Below, in pieces: positions 44,573 to 53,699 of a stretch of 64,000 nucleotides of DNA (position 1 is the stretch's first letter; every line of letters begins with the position of its first letter). Under the pieces are notes generated by a model, which searched no databases, was not told where the DNA came from, and saw only the letters and a program-made list of their open reading frames with translations. This DNA is from CAUPWF01 sp963515125 (GTDB lineage: Bacteria; Bacillota; Clostridia; Lachnospirales; Lachnospiraceae): positions 124,001 to 188,000 of the forward strand of contig JBQKKG010000003.1 of the NCBI GenBank assembly GCA_052116865.1, read 5' to 3'. Position numbers and translations under genes: made by a program.

Positions 44573-44616
44573 CAAATGGGGACGGGGGCAATGTACATTG
44601 CCCCCGTCCCCATTTG
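44573..44616. repeat. GC-rich palindromic repeat, copy 7 (perfect 44-bp palindrome)
   Basis: Arms of 22 bases without spacer; the left arm begins CAAATGGGGACGGGGGC and the centre reads ATGTACAT. It lies just upstream of the mraZ promoter and after the terminator of the small membrane-protein gene. Confidence 0.9.
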
Positions 44617-44618
44617 CA

Positions 44619-44649
44619 TAAAAAAAGAACGAATAATTTTTCTATTCGT
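44619..44649 (-). terminator. Terminator of the small membrane-protein gene
   Basis: ACGAATA and TATTCGT pair, followed on the minus strand by TTCTTTTTTT, 15 bases past the stop codon. It separates this gene from mraZ. Confidence 0.75.
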
Positions 44650-44663
44650 CCTCTTCATTCATT

Positions 44664-44900
44664 TTATTGTTGTAACCCAGAGACATACTCTTGTACAGCC
44701 GTGTAATTTACTTCCACTGTCCCACGTGGTTGCTTACTTTCATAAGTGTTATACCCTGAATATCCAAGCCATCCTACAATTACCAAACCTGCAATCGCTA
44801 ATGTACATTTTCTTACTACACTCATAATCTTTTCTTTTTGCATACTTTTTTTTCTATTCGCTTTTTCTTTTTTATAACGATCTACTTTTTCTTGACTCAT
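44664..44900 (-). CDS. Small single-pass membrane protein upstream of mraZ
   Basis: A 78-residue protein. A strongly basic N-terminus (SQEKVDRYKKEKANRKKSMQ) precedes one helix (CTLAIAGLVIVGWLGYSGY) and a short outer tail ending QEYVSGLQQ. The start is set at the ATG behind AAGGAG; the frame is open 17 codons further upstream without a ribosome site. I do not recognise a family. It has its own terminator, so it is not part of the mraZ transcript. Confidence 0.75.
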   Translation of the reverse strand: MSQEKVDRYKKEKANRKKSMQKEKIMSVVRKCTLAIAGLVIVGWLGYSGYNTYESKQPRGTVEVNYTAVQEYVSGLQQ

Positions 44901-45020
44901 TAAAATCCGCTCCTTTATCCATCCTAGCATCCATATTATATATATTAGCACATCTTTTTATGTTTGTGTATGGATTTTTAAAGTTTTGTCCTATCTATGC
45001 AATGGTTCATATTTCCCAAC

Positions 45021-45860
45021 CTACAAAGTTACAATGATCCCACCATCGCTTGCATATAGGCTACTAATTCCAGCAGTGTCGTTGATAATAACAGCCTTCA
45101 CTTTTAATTGCTCTACTATCATCTCTTTCACTGATTCAGCCCGTTCCTTGCAGTTACAATGTGATATCGCTAATATTTTTTCTTCCGGTCTCACTGCATC
45201 TTCCACTATGTGAGCCACCATTTTAGTAAGTGCCTTTTTTACCCCTCTCGCTTGACCCAACTGAATGATGACGCCTTGATTGGTTGCACTCATTACCGGT
45301 TTAATATTCAAAGCAGAAGCCACTACAGACTTTAGTCCTGTTAGTCTCCCATTTTTTCTCAGTGCTTCCAAAGATTCAAGCACAAAATAAGTTGTCTGGC
45401 TATCGATGTATTGCTCTACAGTAGAAATAATATCATCAAAGTTCATGCCTGCATCTTCGCATTCTTTTATTTTTAAAGCGATGAGTGTTTCTCCTGTTGA
45501 TGCTGATCTGGAATTAAAAACATAAATATTTTTCTCACCATACTCTTCATGATACAGATTCTTACCAAGTACTGCGCTGTTATAGGATCCACTTAATTCA
45601 GCTGATAAGGTGACTACATAAATATTTTCCGCCTCACAGTGGTATCCTTCCATATATTTTTCAGGCGAAGGACAAGAAGATTTTGGACAGTTTGGACTCG
45701 CTGCGACCTTTCTCAAAAAATCTGCCTGATTAAACGTCACATCATCTATAATTTGAAAATCATCCACCTGAATCATCAATGACGCTGTTTCAAAGTGCCC
45801 ATCCTGCTTCATTTCATCCGTTAATTCGCCACAACTATCTACTATTACTTTATAACTCAT
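45021..45860 (-). CDS. DegV-family fatty-acid-binding protein
   Basis: A 279-residue soluble protein with two domains. The signature VIVDSCGELTDEM starts the chain, SSCPSPEKYMEGY near residue 60 and VVTLSAELSGSYNSA near 83 line the lipid pocket, and LEALRKNGRL and the C-terminal GGIIVTL complete the fold. FakB-type DegV proteins present fatty acids to the kinase FakA. Which member this is cannot be told, and no fakA is adjacent. Confidence 0.9.
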   Translation of the reverse strand: MSYKVIVDSCGELTDEMKQDGHFETASLMIQVDDFQIIDDVTFNQADFLRKVAASPNCPKSSCPSPEKYMEGYHCEAENIYVVTLSAELSGSYNSAVLGKNLYHEEYGEKNIYVFNSRSASTGETLIALKIKECEDAGMNFDDIISTVEQYIDSQTTYFVLESLEALRKNGRLTGLKSVVASALNIKPVMSATNQGVIIQLGQARGVKKALTKMVAHIVEDAVRPEEKILAISHCNCKERAESVKEMIVEQLKVKAVIINDTAGISSLYASDGGIIVTL

Positions 45861-46070
45861 TCCATGTTCCTCCCAGATATCTCCATATGTATGACATCTA
45901 TTTCTATTTCACATAGTATTTAATACTACATTATATTACCACAGATATTACATAATGGGAAGCTTTATTTTAAATATTAAGGACGAAAACGTTTCTTCGT
46001 GCATTACAGGATTCATCCTGTCACAACTTTCAACGCCTTCGTCCTATGTACATCATTAAAAGATTCATGA
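45861..46070 (-). other. Intergenic region with a 64-base structured inverted repeat
   Basis: After the FtsW-like gene stop and before degV. At 45981-46044 the outer arms GGACGAA and TTCGTCC enclose a weaker CGTT/AACG pairing and an inner perfect hairpin ACAGGAT-TC-ATCCTGT (46006-46021). No protein-coding frame with a ribosome site was found. It could be a terminator-like or processed RNA structure. Confidence 0.5.
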
Positions 46071-47237
46071 TTAAGTTTCAAACTTTATTGTTCTCGATAT
46101 TCCTAATGCTATACCCATTTCAACCATTAAAAATAACACCGCCGTACCACCATAGCTAATAAACGGCAGTGTAATACCTGTATTTGGCATCAAATTACTA
46201 ACTACTGCGATATTAAGTACTACTTGTAATGCAATATGAGCAAAGATTCCAGTTGCGATCAATGACCCATATAAGTCTGGTGCATTCTGAGCTATGAATA
46301 ATAGCCGATATAACAAAATCCCAAAAAGCACCAGTACTACTATGGCCCCAAATACTCCTAATTCTTCACAGATGACAGAAAGTATCATATCATTTTGCAC
46401 CTCAGGGATTATGCCTAGCTTCTGAGTACTATTTCCAAGCCCCTTTCCAAAAAATCCTCCTGATCCGATTGCATATAGCGCTTGTAATACTTGGTATCCA
46501 TCCCCAGAAGCATATTCTTCCGGACGTAACCATACCAATATTCTTTGTAATCTAAAGTCATCACTGTTGGTAACAAATTTACCCAATATCTGAACTCCGA
46601 TCAGACCTACAGCAGCTAAAGACATAATAATTGTAATATATGGTCCTGGTTTTGGATAAATAACAAATAACATAGCACATGTAATTCCAAGAACAATCAC
46701 AGCTGTACTTAAATTATCAGTCAATACAAAGACACACACTGAGGAAAATACTCCATATGCAAAGACTTTCCCCAATCCTTTTGGAGTATTTACAACACGC
46801 CCCATTTTACAGATAATATAAGGTATAAACAGTATAACCGCTATTTTTGCAAACTCTGATGGTTGAAATTGTGGAATACCAGGGAGTTTCAGCCATCTCT
46901 TTGCACCGTTACTTGCGACCCCGAGAGGCGACTGTACCAGCGCCATCAGCAAGATTGATCCAATAAATATCCATTTTGCTATTGGCGCATAGAAGTGATA
47001 ATCCAACTTAGATACCAGAAAGAGTACAATAAATCCACCCAAACTGATAAGAGCCTGCTTTTTAAAATACCACATCCCATCATTAAACTCTGTCATTGCG
47101 CCATAGGAACTTGTACTATAAAGCATTACTAATCCAAAACAAACTAAAAACATTAATACAGCCAATAAACTATAGTCAAAATAGTGTATCGTCTTTTTCT
47201 TCCGTCTATATCTTGAATTTCTTGTTTTTGTTCCCAT
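46071..47237 (-). CDS. Second SEDS-family peptidoglycan polymerase (FtsW/SpoVE-like)
   Basis: A 388-residue, ten-helix SEDS glycosyltransferase. It shows SNGAKRWLKLPGIPQFQPSEFAKIA near residue 110, GYQVLQALYAIGSGGFFGKGLG near 240, EVQNDMILSVICEELG and NTGITLPFISYGGTAVL, parallel to the ftsW product at 35230 but clearly diverged. Sporulating Firmicutes have division (FtsW), elongation (RodA) and cortex (SpoVE) versions. The close likeness to FtsW makes SpoVE or a second FtsW more likely than RodA. It lies outside the division cluster, downstream of asnB. Confidence 0.9.
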   Translation of the reverse strand: MGTKTRNSRYRRKKKTIHYFDYSLLAVLMFLVCFGLVMLYSTSSYGAMTEFNDGMWYFKKQALISLGGFIVLFLVSKLDYHFYAPIAKWIFIGSILLMALVQSPLGVASNGAKRWLKLPGIPQFQPSEFAKIAVILFIPYIICKMGRVVNTPKGLGKVFAYGVFSSVCVFVLTDNLSTAVIVLGITCAMLFVIYPKPGPYITIIMSLAAVGLIGVQILGKFVTNSDDFRLQRILVWLRPEEYASGDGYQVLQALYAIGSGGFFGKGLGNSTQKLGIIPEVQNDMILSVICEELGVFGAIVVLVLFGILLYRLLFIAQNAPDLYGSLIATGIFAHIALQVVLNIAVVSNLMPNTGITLPFISYGGTAVLFLMVEMGIALGISRTIKFET

Positions 47238-47278
47238 ATTTATACCCCTAACTTCTACTACTCACTCGCCTGGTGTGC

Positions 47279-49141
47279 TTATTCACTCTGCGCAGGGTGA
47301 ACAGGCTTACCATTTGCAAAAAATCGCTCATACCATAACAAAAAGATATAGACGGTCCATATTTTCCTGCTATTATCATGCTTTCCTGCTTTGTGTTCCT
47401 CTAACAACCTATTTAAATAAGCTGTATCAAAAAATTGTGTTGCAGCAACTGACGTAAATTGATCCTTAACTCGATTATAATATGTTTCTTCTTTTAACCA
47501 TACACGAATTGGTATGGGAAATCCTAATTTTTTCTTCTCTGCCGTTTTACTACGAATCACCTTATCTGCTGCCGCACGAAGTGCCACTTTTGTTTTTGGA
47601 GCACGCACTTTATAATCTAGTGGCAATGTCTCTGCAAGCTTCAATACTTCTTTATCTAAGAAAGGAACACGTACTTCCAAAGAATTGGCCATTCCCATTT
47701 TATCCCCTTTCATGAGAATGTCATGTACCAACCACAGATGTAAATCTACATATTGCATTTTTGTAACTGGATCCTTCCCCTTCACCCTTTCATAAAGTGG
47801 TGCAGTTACTTTCATAATTCCCTTTTCACAGCCATTCTTCAGAAGCTTATTAGCTTCTTTTTCAGTAAAAATATTAGTTGCATTCGCAAAATAACGCTCC
47901 TCTAATGTTTTACCATGACGCATTAAATACCCGCGACCTTTCATATCCCTCGGCAAACAATTCTCAGCAAATTTACCTAAGAATCTACGAATAAACATCG
48001 GTAATTTATTAAATCCTCTGTGTTCTAACGGTTCACAGTATATGTTATACCCTCCAAATAATTCATCTGACCCTTCTCCAGACAGTACAACTTTTACTTT
48101 TTTAGCAGCTTCTTTACTTAAAAAATATAAGGCAATCGCTGCTGGATCTGCTACTGGTTCATCCATGTAATATTGTATATCAGAAAGTTGATCCCAATAT
48201 TCTTCTGGAGCAATTACCTTTGCATCATTGGACATATTGATGCTAGCTGCAAATTCTTTTGCATCTTGAATTTCACTATATTGTTTGTCATCAAATCCAA
48301 CCGTAAATGTACGATCAACTTGTCCCAAATAAGTTAAGTAACTTGAGTCTACTCCACTTGAAAGATAAGAAGCAACTTCTACATCACTGATCTTGTGCAT
48401 CTCGACAGATTCCTTTAACGTCTGTGCAATCTCATCTACTATTTCTTCAAATGATTTGTCTGTATCTCCTGTAAAATGAGGCTCAAAATAACGTTTAATC
48501 TCCATTTCCCCTTGTTCGTAGGTAAAATAGTGTCCTGGTTGTAAACAAAAAACGCCTTTAAAAAAGGTCTCATTTGTTGGAACAAATTGAAATGACAAAT
48601 AATTGCCTAATGCTTGTTCATTAAATACCTTGTCAAATTTAGGATGCTCCACAAAAGTTTTAATCTCAGATCCAAATAATAAAGTCTCATTCATATGAGC
48701 ATAATAAAATGGTTTAATACCAAAAATATCACGCGCCCCAAACATCTTTTTTGTATTGGTATCCCAAATTACAAATGCATACATTCCACGTAAGCGTTCT
48801 ACCAACCTTTCTCCCCATTCTTCATATCCATGGAGCAATGTTTCAGAATCAGTATGCGTTTGAAATTCATGTCCTGCATCTATTAACTCTTGGCGAAGTT
48901 CTTGATAATTATAGATTTCACCATTAAACACTAATACCTTGCTTCTATCCTCATTATATAATGGCTGATCACCTGTTGCAGATATATCGATAATACTTAA
49001 TCTTCTAAATCCAAGCGCAACATCTTCATCCGTATAAGAACCAGCACTATCTGGCCCCCTATGAACAATTGTATTCATCATATTTTCAAGCACTTGTTCC
49101 TTATTATCAACTTGTCCTACGAATCCTGTAAATCCACACAT
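47279..49141 (-). CDS. asnB: Asparagine synthetase, glutamine-hydrolysing
   Basis: Makes asparagine from aspartate, ATP and glutamine; 620 residues. MCGFTGFVG gives the Cys2 nucleophile of the glutaminase domain, with HRGPDSAG, LGFRRLSIID and VFNGEIYNY following. The synthetase domain has the ATP loop VASYLSSGVDSSYLTY near residue 255, SGEGSDELFGGY near 347 and MANSLEVRVPFLD. All catalytic parts are present. A TTGTGT/TATAAT promoter with a 17-base spacer (49252-49280) lies 110 bases upstream; no T-box is seen. Confidence 0.97.
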   Translation of the reverse strand: MCGFTGFVGQVDNKEQVLENMMNTIVHRGPDSAGSYTDEDVALGFRRLSIIDISATGDQPLYNEDRSKVLVFNGEIYNYQELRQELIDAGHEFQTHTDSETLLHGYEEWGERLVERLRGMYAFVIWDTNTKKMFGARDIFGIKPFYYAHMNETLLFGSEIKTFVEHPKFDKVFNEQALGNYLSFQFVPTNETFFKGVFCLQPGHYFTYEQGEMEIKRYFEPHFTGDTDKSFEEIVDEIAQTLKESVEMHKISDVEVASYLSSGVDSSYLTYLGQVDRTFTVGFDDKQYSEIQDAKEFAASINMSNDAKVIAPEEYWDQLSDIQYYMDEPVADPAAIALYFLSKEAAKKVKVVLSGEGSDELFGGYNIYCEPLEHRGFNKLPMFIRRFLGKFAENCLPRDMKGRGYLMRHGKTLEERYFANATNIFTEKEANKLLKNGCEKGIMKVTAPLYERVKGKDPVTKMQYVDLHLWLVHDILMKGDKMGMANSLEVRVPFLDKEVLKLAETLPLDYKVRAPKTKVALRAAADKVIRSKTAEKKKLGFPIPIRVWLKEETYYNRVKDQFTSVAATQFFDTAYLNRLLEEHKAGKHDNSRKIWTVYIFLLWYERFFANGKPVHPAQSE

Positions 49142-49251
49142 AAACTTATTCTCCTCTTATCTGTTTGTCTTACTTTATAAACAACGTGTTTGTTCCCACA
49201 AACCCCCATGCTTAAATTATGCACTATTTGTTATTACTAAAAATTATTTTT

Positions 49252-49280
49252 ATTATACCCTTAACTAACATTGAACACAA
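49252..49280 (-). promoter_or_regulatory. Sigma-A promoter for asnB
   Basis: TTGTGT (49275-49280), 17-base spacer, TATAAT (49252-49257). Confidence 0.55.
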
Positions 49281-49298
49281 GTTTTTTGTCCAATATAG

Positions 49299-50567
49299 CT
49301 ACTTATAAACTTTTTCTATTATTTGCTTATATTCAATCGCAATCCTTTGATAAAGTTGAATAATCGGATCCCGATTAGTATCCGTTATTTCCATAATTTC
49401 ATCATAATAGTTTATCATTAGCCTACAAATTTCCGATGATAGTTGCCCTTGTTCTTCCATCTCACTTAAGATATTTATTGTTTTATCTTTGGAAAACACT
49501 TCTTTATAACTCCTTTTGCTTGTAAGAGCACTCACTATGTCTGCTATCGCTATAATCCGCTGTGCTGTGGTCAAATCCTTTTCAGTTAACCCATAAGGAT
49601 ATCCACTCCCATCTAATTTTTCGTGGTGCCTGATTGCAATTTGACATACTTCATCATCCACTAACCCTTGAATAATATCCTCTGTATACTTTACATGTTT
49701 TTTCATAATTTTTATTTTTCTCTGATCTAAACTGCCTTGAAACTCCAGTATCTCTATTGGAATAGCAATCTTTCCCAAATCGTGAAGTAATGCTCCTAAA
49801 TATATTTTTCCCAATTCTTGATTTGAAATTCTCAATCTTCTCCCCAGTTCAACACTAATTGCCATCGTATTAATCGTATGTGTCACTGTATGTTCACTTC
49901 TAAAGTCTATAGAATAAACAAGCATCTTTAAATAGCTCATCGCATGTTCAGTTGATAAATCTATAGCATGTCCTAATTGAATAATTGATTCTTTGAACAT
50001 TCCCGTCACAATATTCTGAATGATGTTCACCTTTTCATTTGCCCTTATAAAAAGATCCACATATACTTTTTTGAACTTTATACCTCGCTCAGCAATAATT
50101 TTATCCAAGTCACAAGCAATCCCTTCTGACTGTATTAGGATATCTATCCTATCAGCTAGATGCATTAATTGCACATATGCACTATAATTAGTTTTTATCT
50201 TATGCATCTTATTCTCATCCACGTGATGATACAACACTGCCTCTGCACATTCCCCCAAAGGGGTCATATTTTTCAAAAACAAATATCCATAGATAGAATG
50301 TTCCCATACATCAGCACTTTCAAATTCTAACAGACGATCTATTTCTTCTGTTTTATACGCCCCTATATCATGAAAAGAACCCAAAATAAAAAGCTGATGC
50401 CAATCTAGTTCATGAAATAACTTTCCCTCCTGGCATATCTGATACATTATGTATACTACCCTTTCTCCATGTTCCACTAAACGTCCGTCAATTAATTTCA
50501 AAGTATTAGCAATTACACGAATCACTTCGTTCTTTTTTATAATTGTGTCTTTTCCAAAGCTGCCCAT
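49299..50567 (-). CDS. Tandem HD / HD-GYP domain protein
   Basis: A 422-residue cytosolic protein with two metal-dependent phosphohydrolase modules. An N-terminal HD domain contains GSFHDIGAYK near residue 60 and YHHVDENK near 115. A C-terminal HD-GYP domain has GALLHDLGKIAIP near residue 260 and HHEKLDGSGYPYGL near 315. HD-GYP enzymes degrade cyclic di-GMP, so this is a likely phosphodiesterase without a receiver domain. The ATG at 50567 is preferred because AGAGG precedes it by six bases; the ATG at 50600 has no ribosome site. Confidence 0.88.
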   Translation of the reverse strand: MGSFGKDTIIKKNEVIRVIANTLKLIDGRLVEHGERVVYIMYQICQEGKLFHELDWHQLFILGSFHDIGAYKTEEIDRLLEFESADVWEHSIYGYLFLKNMTPLGECAEAVLYHHVDENKMHKIKTNYSAYVQLMHLADRIDILIQSEGIACDLDKIIAERGIKFKKVYVDLFIRANEKVNIIQNIVTGMFKESIIQLGHAIDLSTEHAMSYLKMLVYSIDFRSEHTVTHTINTMAISVELGRRLRISNQELGKIYLGALLHDLGKIAIPIEILEFQGSLDQRKIKIMKKHVKYTEDIIQGLVDDEVCQIAIRHHEKLDGSGYPYGLTEKDLTTAQRIIAIADIVSALTSKRSYKEVFSKDKTINILSEMEEQGQLSSEICRLMINYYDEIMEITDTNRDPIIQLYQRIAIEYKQIIEKVYK

Positions 50568-50767
50568 ATCCATCCTCTTTTCTTTTGTAGTTACTTCCAT
50601 GTAATCATATAGGATAATTACACATCAATCAACAATTGACCAAAATAATTCGGTGAATTCTCGCAACTAGATATAGGCATTTCATTATATAGTTAATTAT
50701 AATAATGTATTTTACAAATATAAATGTTGACGATATGATAGATTCAAGAAAAGAAAAGGAGTCAACT

Positions 50768-51355
50768 ATGAATAAACAAACGCAACACACACACATTCTG
50801 TGGAATCTTTTTAAAGCTACATTTACTTTAAGTGCTTTTACCTTTGGCGGCGGTTTTGTAATTGTATCACTTATGAAAAAAAAATTTGTAGAAGAATTAC
50901 ATTGGTTTGATGAAAATGAGATGCTTGATATTACAGCTATCGCCCAATCATCCCCTGGCCCAATTCCAATTAATGCCTCAGTTATTATTGGTTATCGCAT
51001 GCACGGTATCCTCGGCTCCCTTATCGCTGTACTTGGAACTTCCATCCCTCCCATGGTTATTATCTCTATTATTTCCGTTTTTTATAAACAATTTCGTGAA
51101 AACACAGTAATAGCTATAGCTCTTCAAGTCATGCGTGCAGGTGTCGCTGCCGTAATTTTTGATGTCGTCATTAATTTGGCTCAAAATGTTTGCAAAACCA
51201 AACGCTTGCTTTATATAGGGTTAATGTTACTTGCTTTTATTGCGACCTATTTCTTTAATGTAAGTGCTATGATAATTATTTTCATCTGCTTAGTGATTGG
51301 TCTATTAGATGTTTGCAAAAATACATTTGACAGCAAAAGGAGGGAAAACTCATGA
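50768..51355 (+). CDS. Chromate transporter ChrA-like, first half
   Basis: A 195-residue membrane protein equal to one half of the long ChrA proteins. The conserved TFGGGFVIVSLM, AQSSPGPIPINASVIIGYRMHG and GTSIPPMVIISII stretches mark the family. It pairs with the next gene to form a two-subunit chromate or anion exporter. The start is the ATG behind AGGAG. Its stop overlaps the next start (ATGA), so the two are translationally coupled. Confidence 0.92.
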   Translation: MNKQTQHTHILWNLFKATFTLSAFTFGGGFVIVSLMKKKFVEELHWFDENEMLDITAIAQSSPGPIPINASVIIGYRMHGILGSLIAVLGTSIPPMVIISIISVFYKQFRENTVIAIALQVMRAGVAAVIFDVVINLAQNVCKTKRLLYIGLMLLAFIATYFFNVSAMIIIFICLVIGLLDVCKNTFDSKRRENS

Positions 51356-51912
51356 TATTCACACTTTTTTTAAGCTTTATACAAGTAGGATTATTCAGTG
51401 TTGGAGGAGGCTATGCTGCCATTCCGTTAATTCAATATCAGATTGTAGAAGTTCACAAATTAATGACTCTTGCAGAATTTACTGATTTAATAACTATTGC
51501 AGAAATGACACCCGGCCCAATCTCAATAAATTCAGCAACCTTTGTCGGTATGCGACTTGCTGGAATACCGGGCGCATTACTCTGTACCCTTGGGTGCGTG
51601 CTTCCCGCTTTTTGTATTTGCCTGCTTCTAGCACACATTTACTATAAATATCGTAAATTTAGTGGAGTTCAAACAGTTCTTGCAGCCCTTCGCCCAGCAG
51701 TTGTTGCATTAATTGCCTCTGCTGGAATGTCTATTTTATTACTTGGTCTTTTCCAAGCAGATAAAGCTTCACTTTCCATTTCTAATTTTAGGATTGTAGA
51801 ATTAATCCTTTTTGCTGGTGCCCTCTTCATCCTAAGAAAGTATAAGACCAGTGCAATAAAAATTATTTTTAGCACTGGTGTTATAGGCACTATCATTTAT
51901 ATGGTTCTATAA
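51352..51912 (+). CDS. Chromate transporter ChrA-like, second half
   Basis: A 186-residue membrane protein, the partner of the preceding ChrA-like half. It has SVGGGYAAIPLIQYQ near residue 16, AEMTPGPISINSATFVGMRLAG near 47 and GCVLPAFCICLL. Short ChrA pairs of this type need both proteins, in opposed membrane orientation. The real substrate in anaerobes may not be chromate. Its 3' end overlaps the convergent LysR gene by 20 bases. Confidence 0.92.
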   Translation: MIFTLFLSFIQVGLFSVGGGYAAIPLIQYQIVEVHKLMTLAEFTDLITIAEMTPGPISINSATFVGMRLAGIPGALLCTLGCVLPAFCICLLLAHIYYKYRKFSGVQTVLAALRPAVVALIASAGMSILLLGLFQADKASLSISNFRIVELILFAGALFILRKYKTSAIKIIFSTGVIGTIIYMVL

Positions 51913-52777
51913 TAGTCTTACTTAATGACATAAAGTCTTCTATTGGCCGAGAAATAAATTTGTGTTTATGATAAATCATTTTAATTTCTCGGCTAACTTT
52001 ATGTCCTTTTACTTTAACTTTCCAAAGGCTTCCTTCCTCTAGCTCTTTTTTCACCAGCAATTCAGAGAGAATGGCAATCCCATCTCCCTGTATAACTATA
52101 TTCTTAATAGCCTCTGTATTCGTACATTGCCACTTATGCTTCATGACGATGTGGTGCTCTTCTAATAACTGCTCATATTGATTGCGATTTTGGCTTCCAT
52201 CTTCCCTAGAAATGATGCATTGATTATTTAAATTATGCAAGGACATTGACGTCACTCCATAAAATGGGTGTGGTCTACCTACAACCAATACTAGTTCGTC
52301 CCTATAAATGGGTACCTGAATCATATCTAAATTGTGGACACTGCCTTCTACTATGGCGATATCAATTTGGCTTTCCGAAACCAAGCGCTCTATCACCTCT
52401 GTATTATTAATTATAACTTCAACTTCCAACTGCTTTTCTTCTTCTAATCGCTTCACAAAATCTCTTAGCAGGCATGTTCCAACTGTTACACTTGCTCCAA
52501 TACGTAGTGTTGGCCGTTCTCTTGCAGTATTCATCAAATCCTCCATTTGCTCGAAGGAATCAATAATATGCCTAGCATAAGGCAGTAGCTGTTTTCCAGC
52601 ATCCGTGATATATAACTTTTTAGCTAATCGTTCAAATAGTCTTACATGATAGTGTTCTTCTAATTCTCGCATTGCCTGGCTAACAGACGGTTGTGAAATA
52701 TATAGCTCCTTTGCAGCTCGACTCATATTTTCCCATTCTGCAACGGCTACAAATATTTTCAAGTGTCGTATTGTCAT
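51893..52777 (-). CDS. LysR-family transcriptional regulator
   Basis: A 294-residue regulator. The N-terminal winged helix-turn-helix is MTIRHLKIFVAVAEWENMSR followed by AAKELYISQPSVSQAMRELE; the C-terminal effector domain starts near residue 92 (LRIGASVTVGTCLL). It resembles regulators of the CysB/CysL-like branch, but the effector is unknown. It is convergent with the chromate-transporter pair, so control of that pair is possible but not shown. A TTGTCT/TATAAT promoter (16-base spacer, 52822-52849) precedes it. Confidence 0.9.
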   Translation of the reverse strand: MTIRHLKIFVAVAEWENMSRAAKELYISQPSVSQAMRELEEHYHVRLFERLAKKLYITDAGKQLLPYARHIIDSFEQMEDLMNTARERPTLRIGASVTVGTCLLRDFVKRLEEEKQLEVEVIINNTEVIERLVSESQIDIAIVEGSVHNLDMIQVPIYRDELVLVVGRPHPFYGVTSMSLHNLNNQCIISREDGSQNRNQYEQLLEEHHIVMKHKWQCTNTEAIKNIVIQGDGIAILSELLVKKELEEGSLWKVKVKGHKVSREIKMIYHKHKFISRPIEDFMSLSKTIIEPYK

Positions 52778-52854
52778 TTGTCTTCCCTGTACTCCCTATA
52801 AGATTTTATTCTAATTTACTAATTATAAATATTATATAAATTTAGACAATAACA

Positions 52855-52883
52855 TTGTATATCTTTGTGTTTCTCATTATAAT
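52855..52883 (+). promoter_or_regulatory. Sigma-A promoter for the zinc-ribbon protein gene
   Basis: TTGTAT (52855-52860), 17-base spacer, TATAAT (52878-52883), 37 bases before the ATG. Confidence 0.55.
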
Positions 52884-52919
52884 ACTACACATCAAGATTA
52901 CAAGCAAGGAGCTGATAAT

Positions 52920-53321
52920 ATGAACTTTCGTAATAAATTTTTGCAATTTATGTCAGGTCGTTATGGAGTGGACCAATTTTCCAAATTCTTACTTACAATT
53001 GGAATCCTAAGTTATATATGTTCCTTATTTTTCAATATCCGGTTATGGGATTTCATTTCAATTCTCTGTATTATATATTGTTATGTGCGCATTTTTTCGA
53101 AAAATCATGCCAATCGTTCTAGAGAAAATCAAAAATTTTTGCATGTTACCAGCCACCTTAGTACCATTATTCAAGGGCAATGCTATAGCTGGAAGCAAAA
53201 GAAAACACATCACATTTACAAATGTCCAAATTGCAAACAAAAAATACGTATTCCTCGTGGAAAAGGACGTATTAGTGTGCATTGTCCAAAATGTAATACT
53301 GATTTTATAAAAAATAGTTAA
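52920..53321 (+). CDS. Membrane protein with C-terminal zinc ribbon
   Basis: A 133-residue protein. The N-terminal half has two hydrophobic segments (FSKFLLTIGILSYICSLFF and WDFISILCIIYCYVRIF). The C-terminal half carries a zinc ribbon: YKCPNCKQKIRIPRGKGRI then HCPKCNTDF, that is two CxxC knuckles about 20 residues apart. The function is not recognised; it resembles small clostridial proteins with a ribbon facing the cytosol. It has a GGAGC-type ribosome site and a terminator of its own, so it is not part of the cotJ operon that follows. Confidence 0.75.
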   Translation: MNFRNKFLQFMSGRYGVDQFSKFLLTIGILSYICSLFFNIRLWDFISILCIIYCYVRIFSKNHANRSRENQKFLHVTSHLSTIIQGQCYSWKQKKTHHIYKCPNCKQKIRIPRGKGRISVHCPKCNTDFIKNS

Positions 53322-53352
53322 CATAGTTCTAAAATTCTAAACAAGATCATAC

Positions 53353-53385
53353 GAGGGTACCTATGGTGCCCTCACCTTTTTATTC
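53353..53385 (+). terminator. Terminator before the cotJ operon
   Basis: GAGGGTACC and GGTGCCCTC pair (one wobble) around TAT, followed by ACCTTTTTATT. Confidence 0.85.
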
Positions 53386-53400
53386 TGCTATCATACACTA
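53374..53400 (+). promoter_or_regulatory. Sigma-K-type promoter for cotJA
   Basis: AC (53374-53375), 16 bases, CATACACTA (53392-53400). This fits the sigma-K pattern AC-N16/17-CATANNNTA exactly and the sigma-E -10 (CATACANT) as well. It lies 33 bases before the cotJA ATG. Confidence 0.75.
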
Positions 53401-53432
53401 ATATTGTAAAAAACTATAAAGGAGAATCTTGC

Positions 53433-53699
53433 ATGCCTAATTATCGGGGTAATATGAACGACTATGGACGTCGTCAAAATTGCGGATGTACACCGCCTCA
53501 AGCACCATATGCTAATTATCGCCAACCTAATGAATGTTCGGATCATGACGACGTACTAGATGGGCTTGCGCTTGCAATGGCCTATGTACCTTGGCAAAAC
53601 TGGGAGTGCCCATTCGAAATAGAAAACGTTCTATGTCACGGTACTATTTTCCCACAATTAGATAAACCATTCTGTAGAATAGGAGGCACACGAAGATGA
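53433..53699 (+). CDS. cotJA: Spore coat-associated protein CotJA
   Basis: An 88-residue spore-coat protein. The core LALAMAYVPWQNWECPFEIE, the GTIFPQLDKPF near residue 70 and the C-terminal GG are the CotJA signature. CotJA is made in the mother cell and helps CotJC enter the spore coat. The N-terminal part is Tyr/Asn/Pro-rich with a CGC. Its stop overlaps the cotJB start (ATGA). A sigma-K-type promoter lies upstream. Confidence 0.95.
   Translation: MPNYRGNMNDYGRRQNCGCTPPQAPYANYRQPNECSDHDDVLDGLALAMAYVPWQNWECPFEIENVLCHGTIFPQLDKPFCRIGGTRR

Noticed and set aside
49142..49298. T-box or riboswitch before asnB
   Set aside because: The leader shows a plain promoter and a small hairpin, but no T-box core sequence.
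50705..50767. Longer N-terminus for the first chromate-transporter gene
   Set aside because: The upstream ATG has no ribosome site; AGGAG lies correctly before the ATG at 50768.
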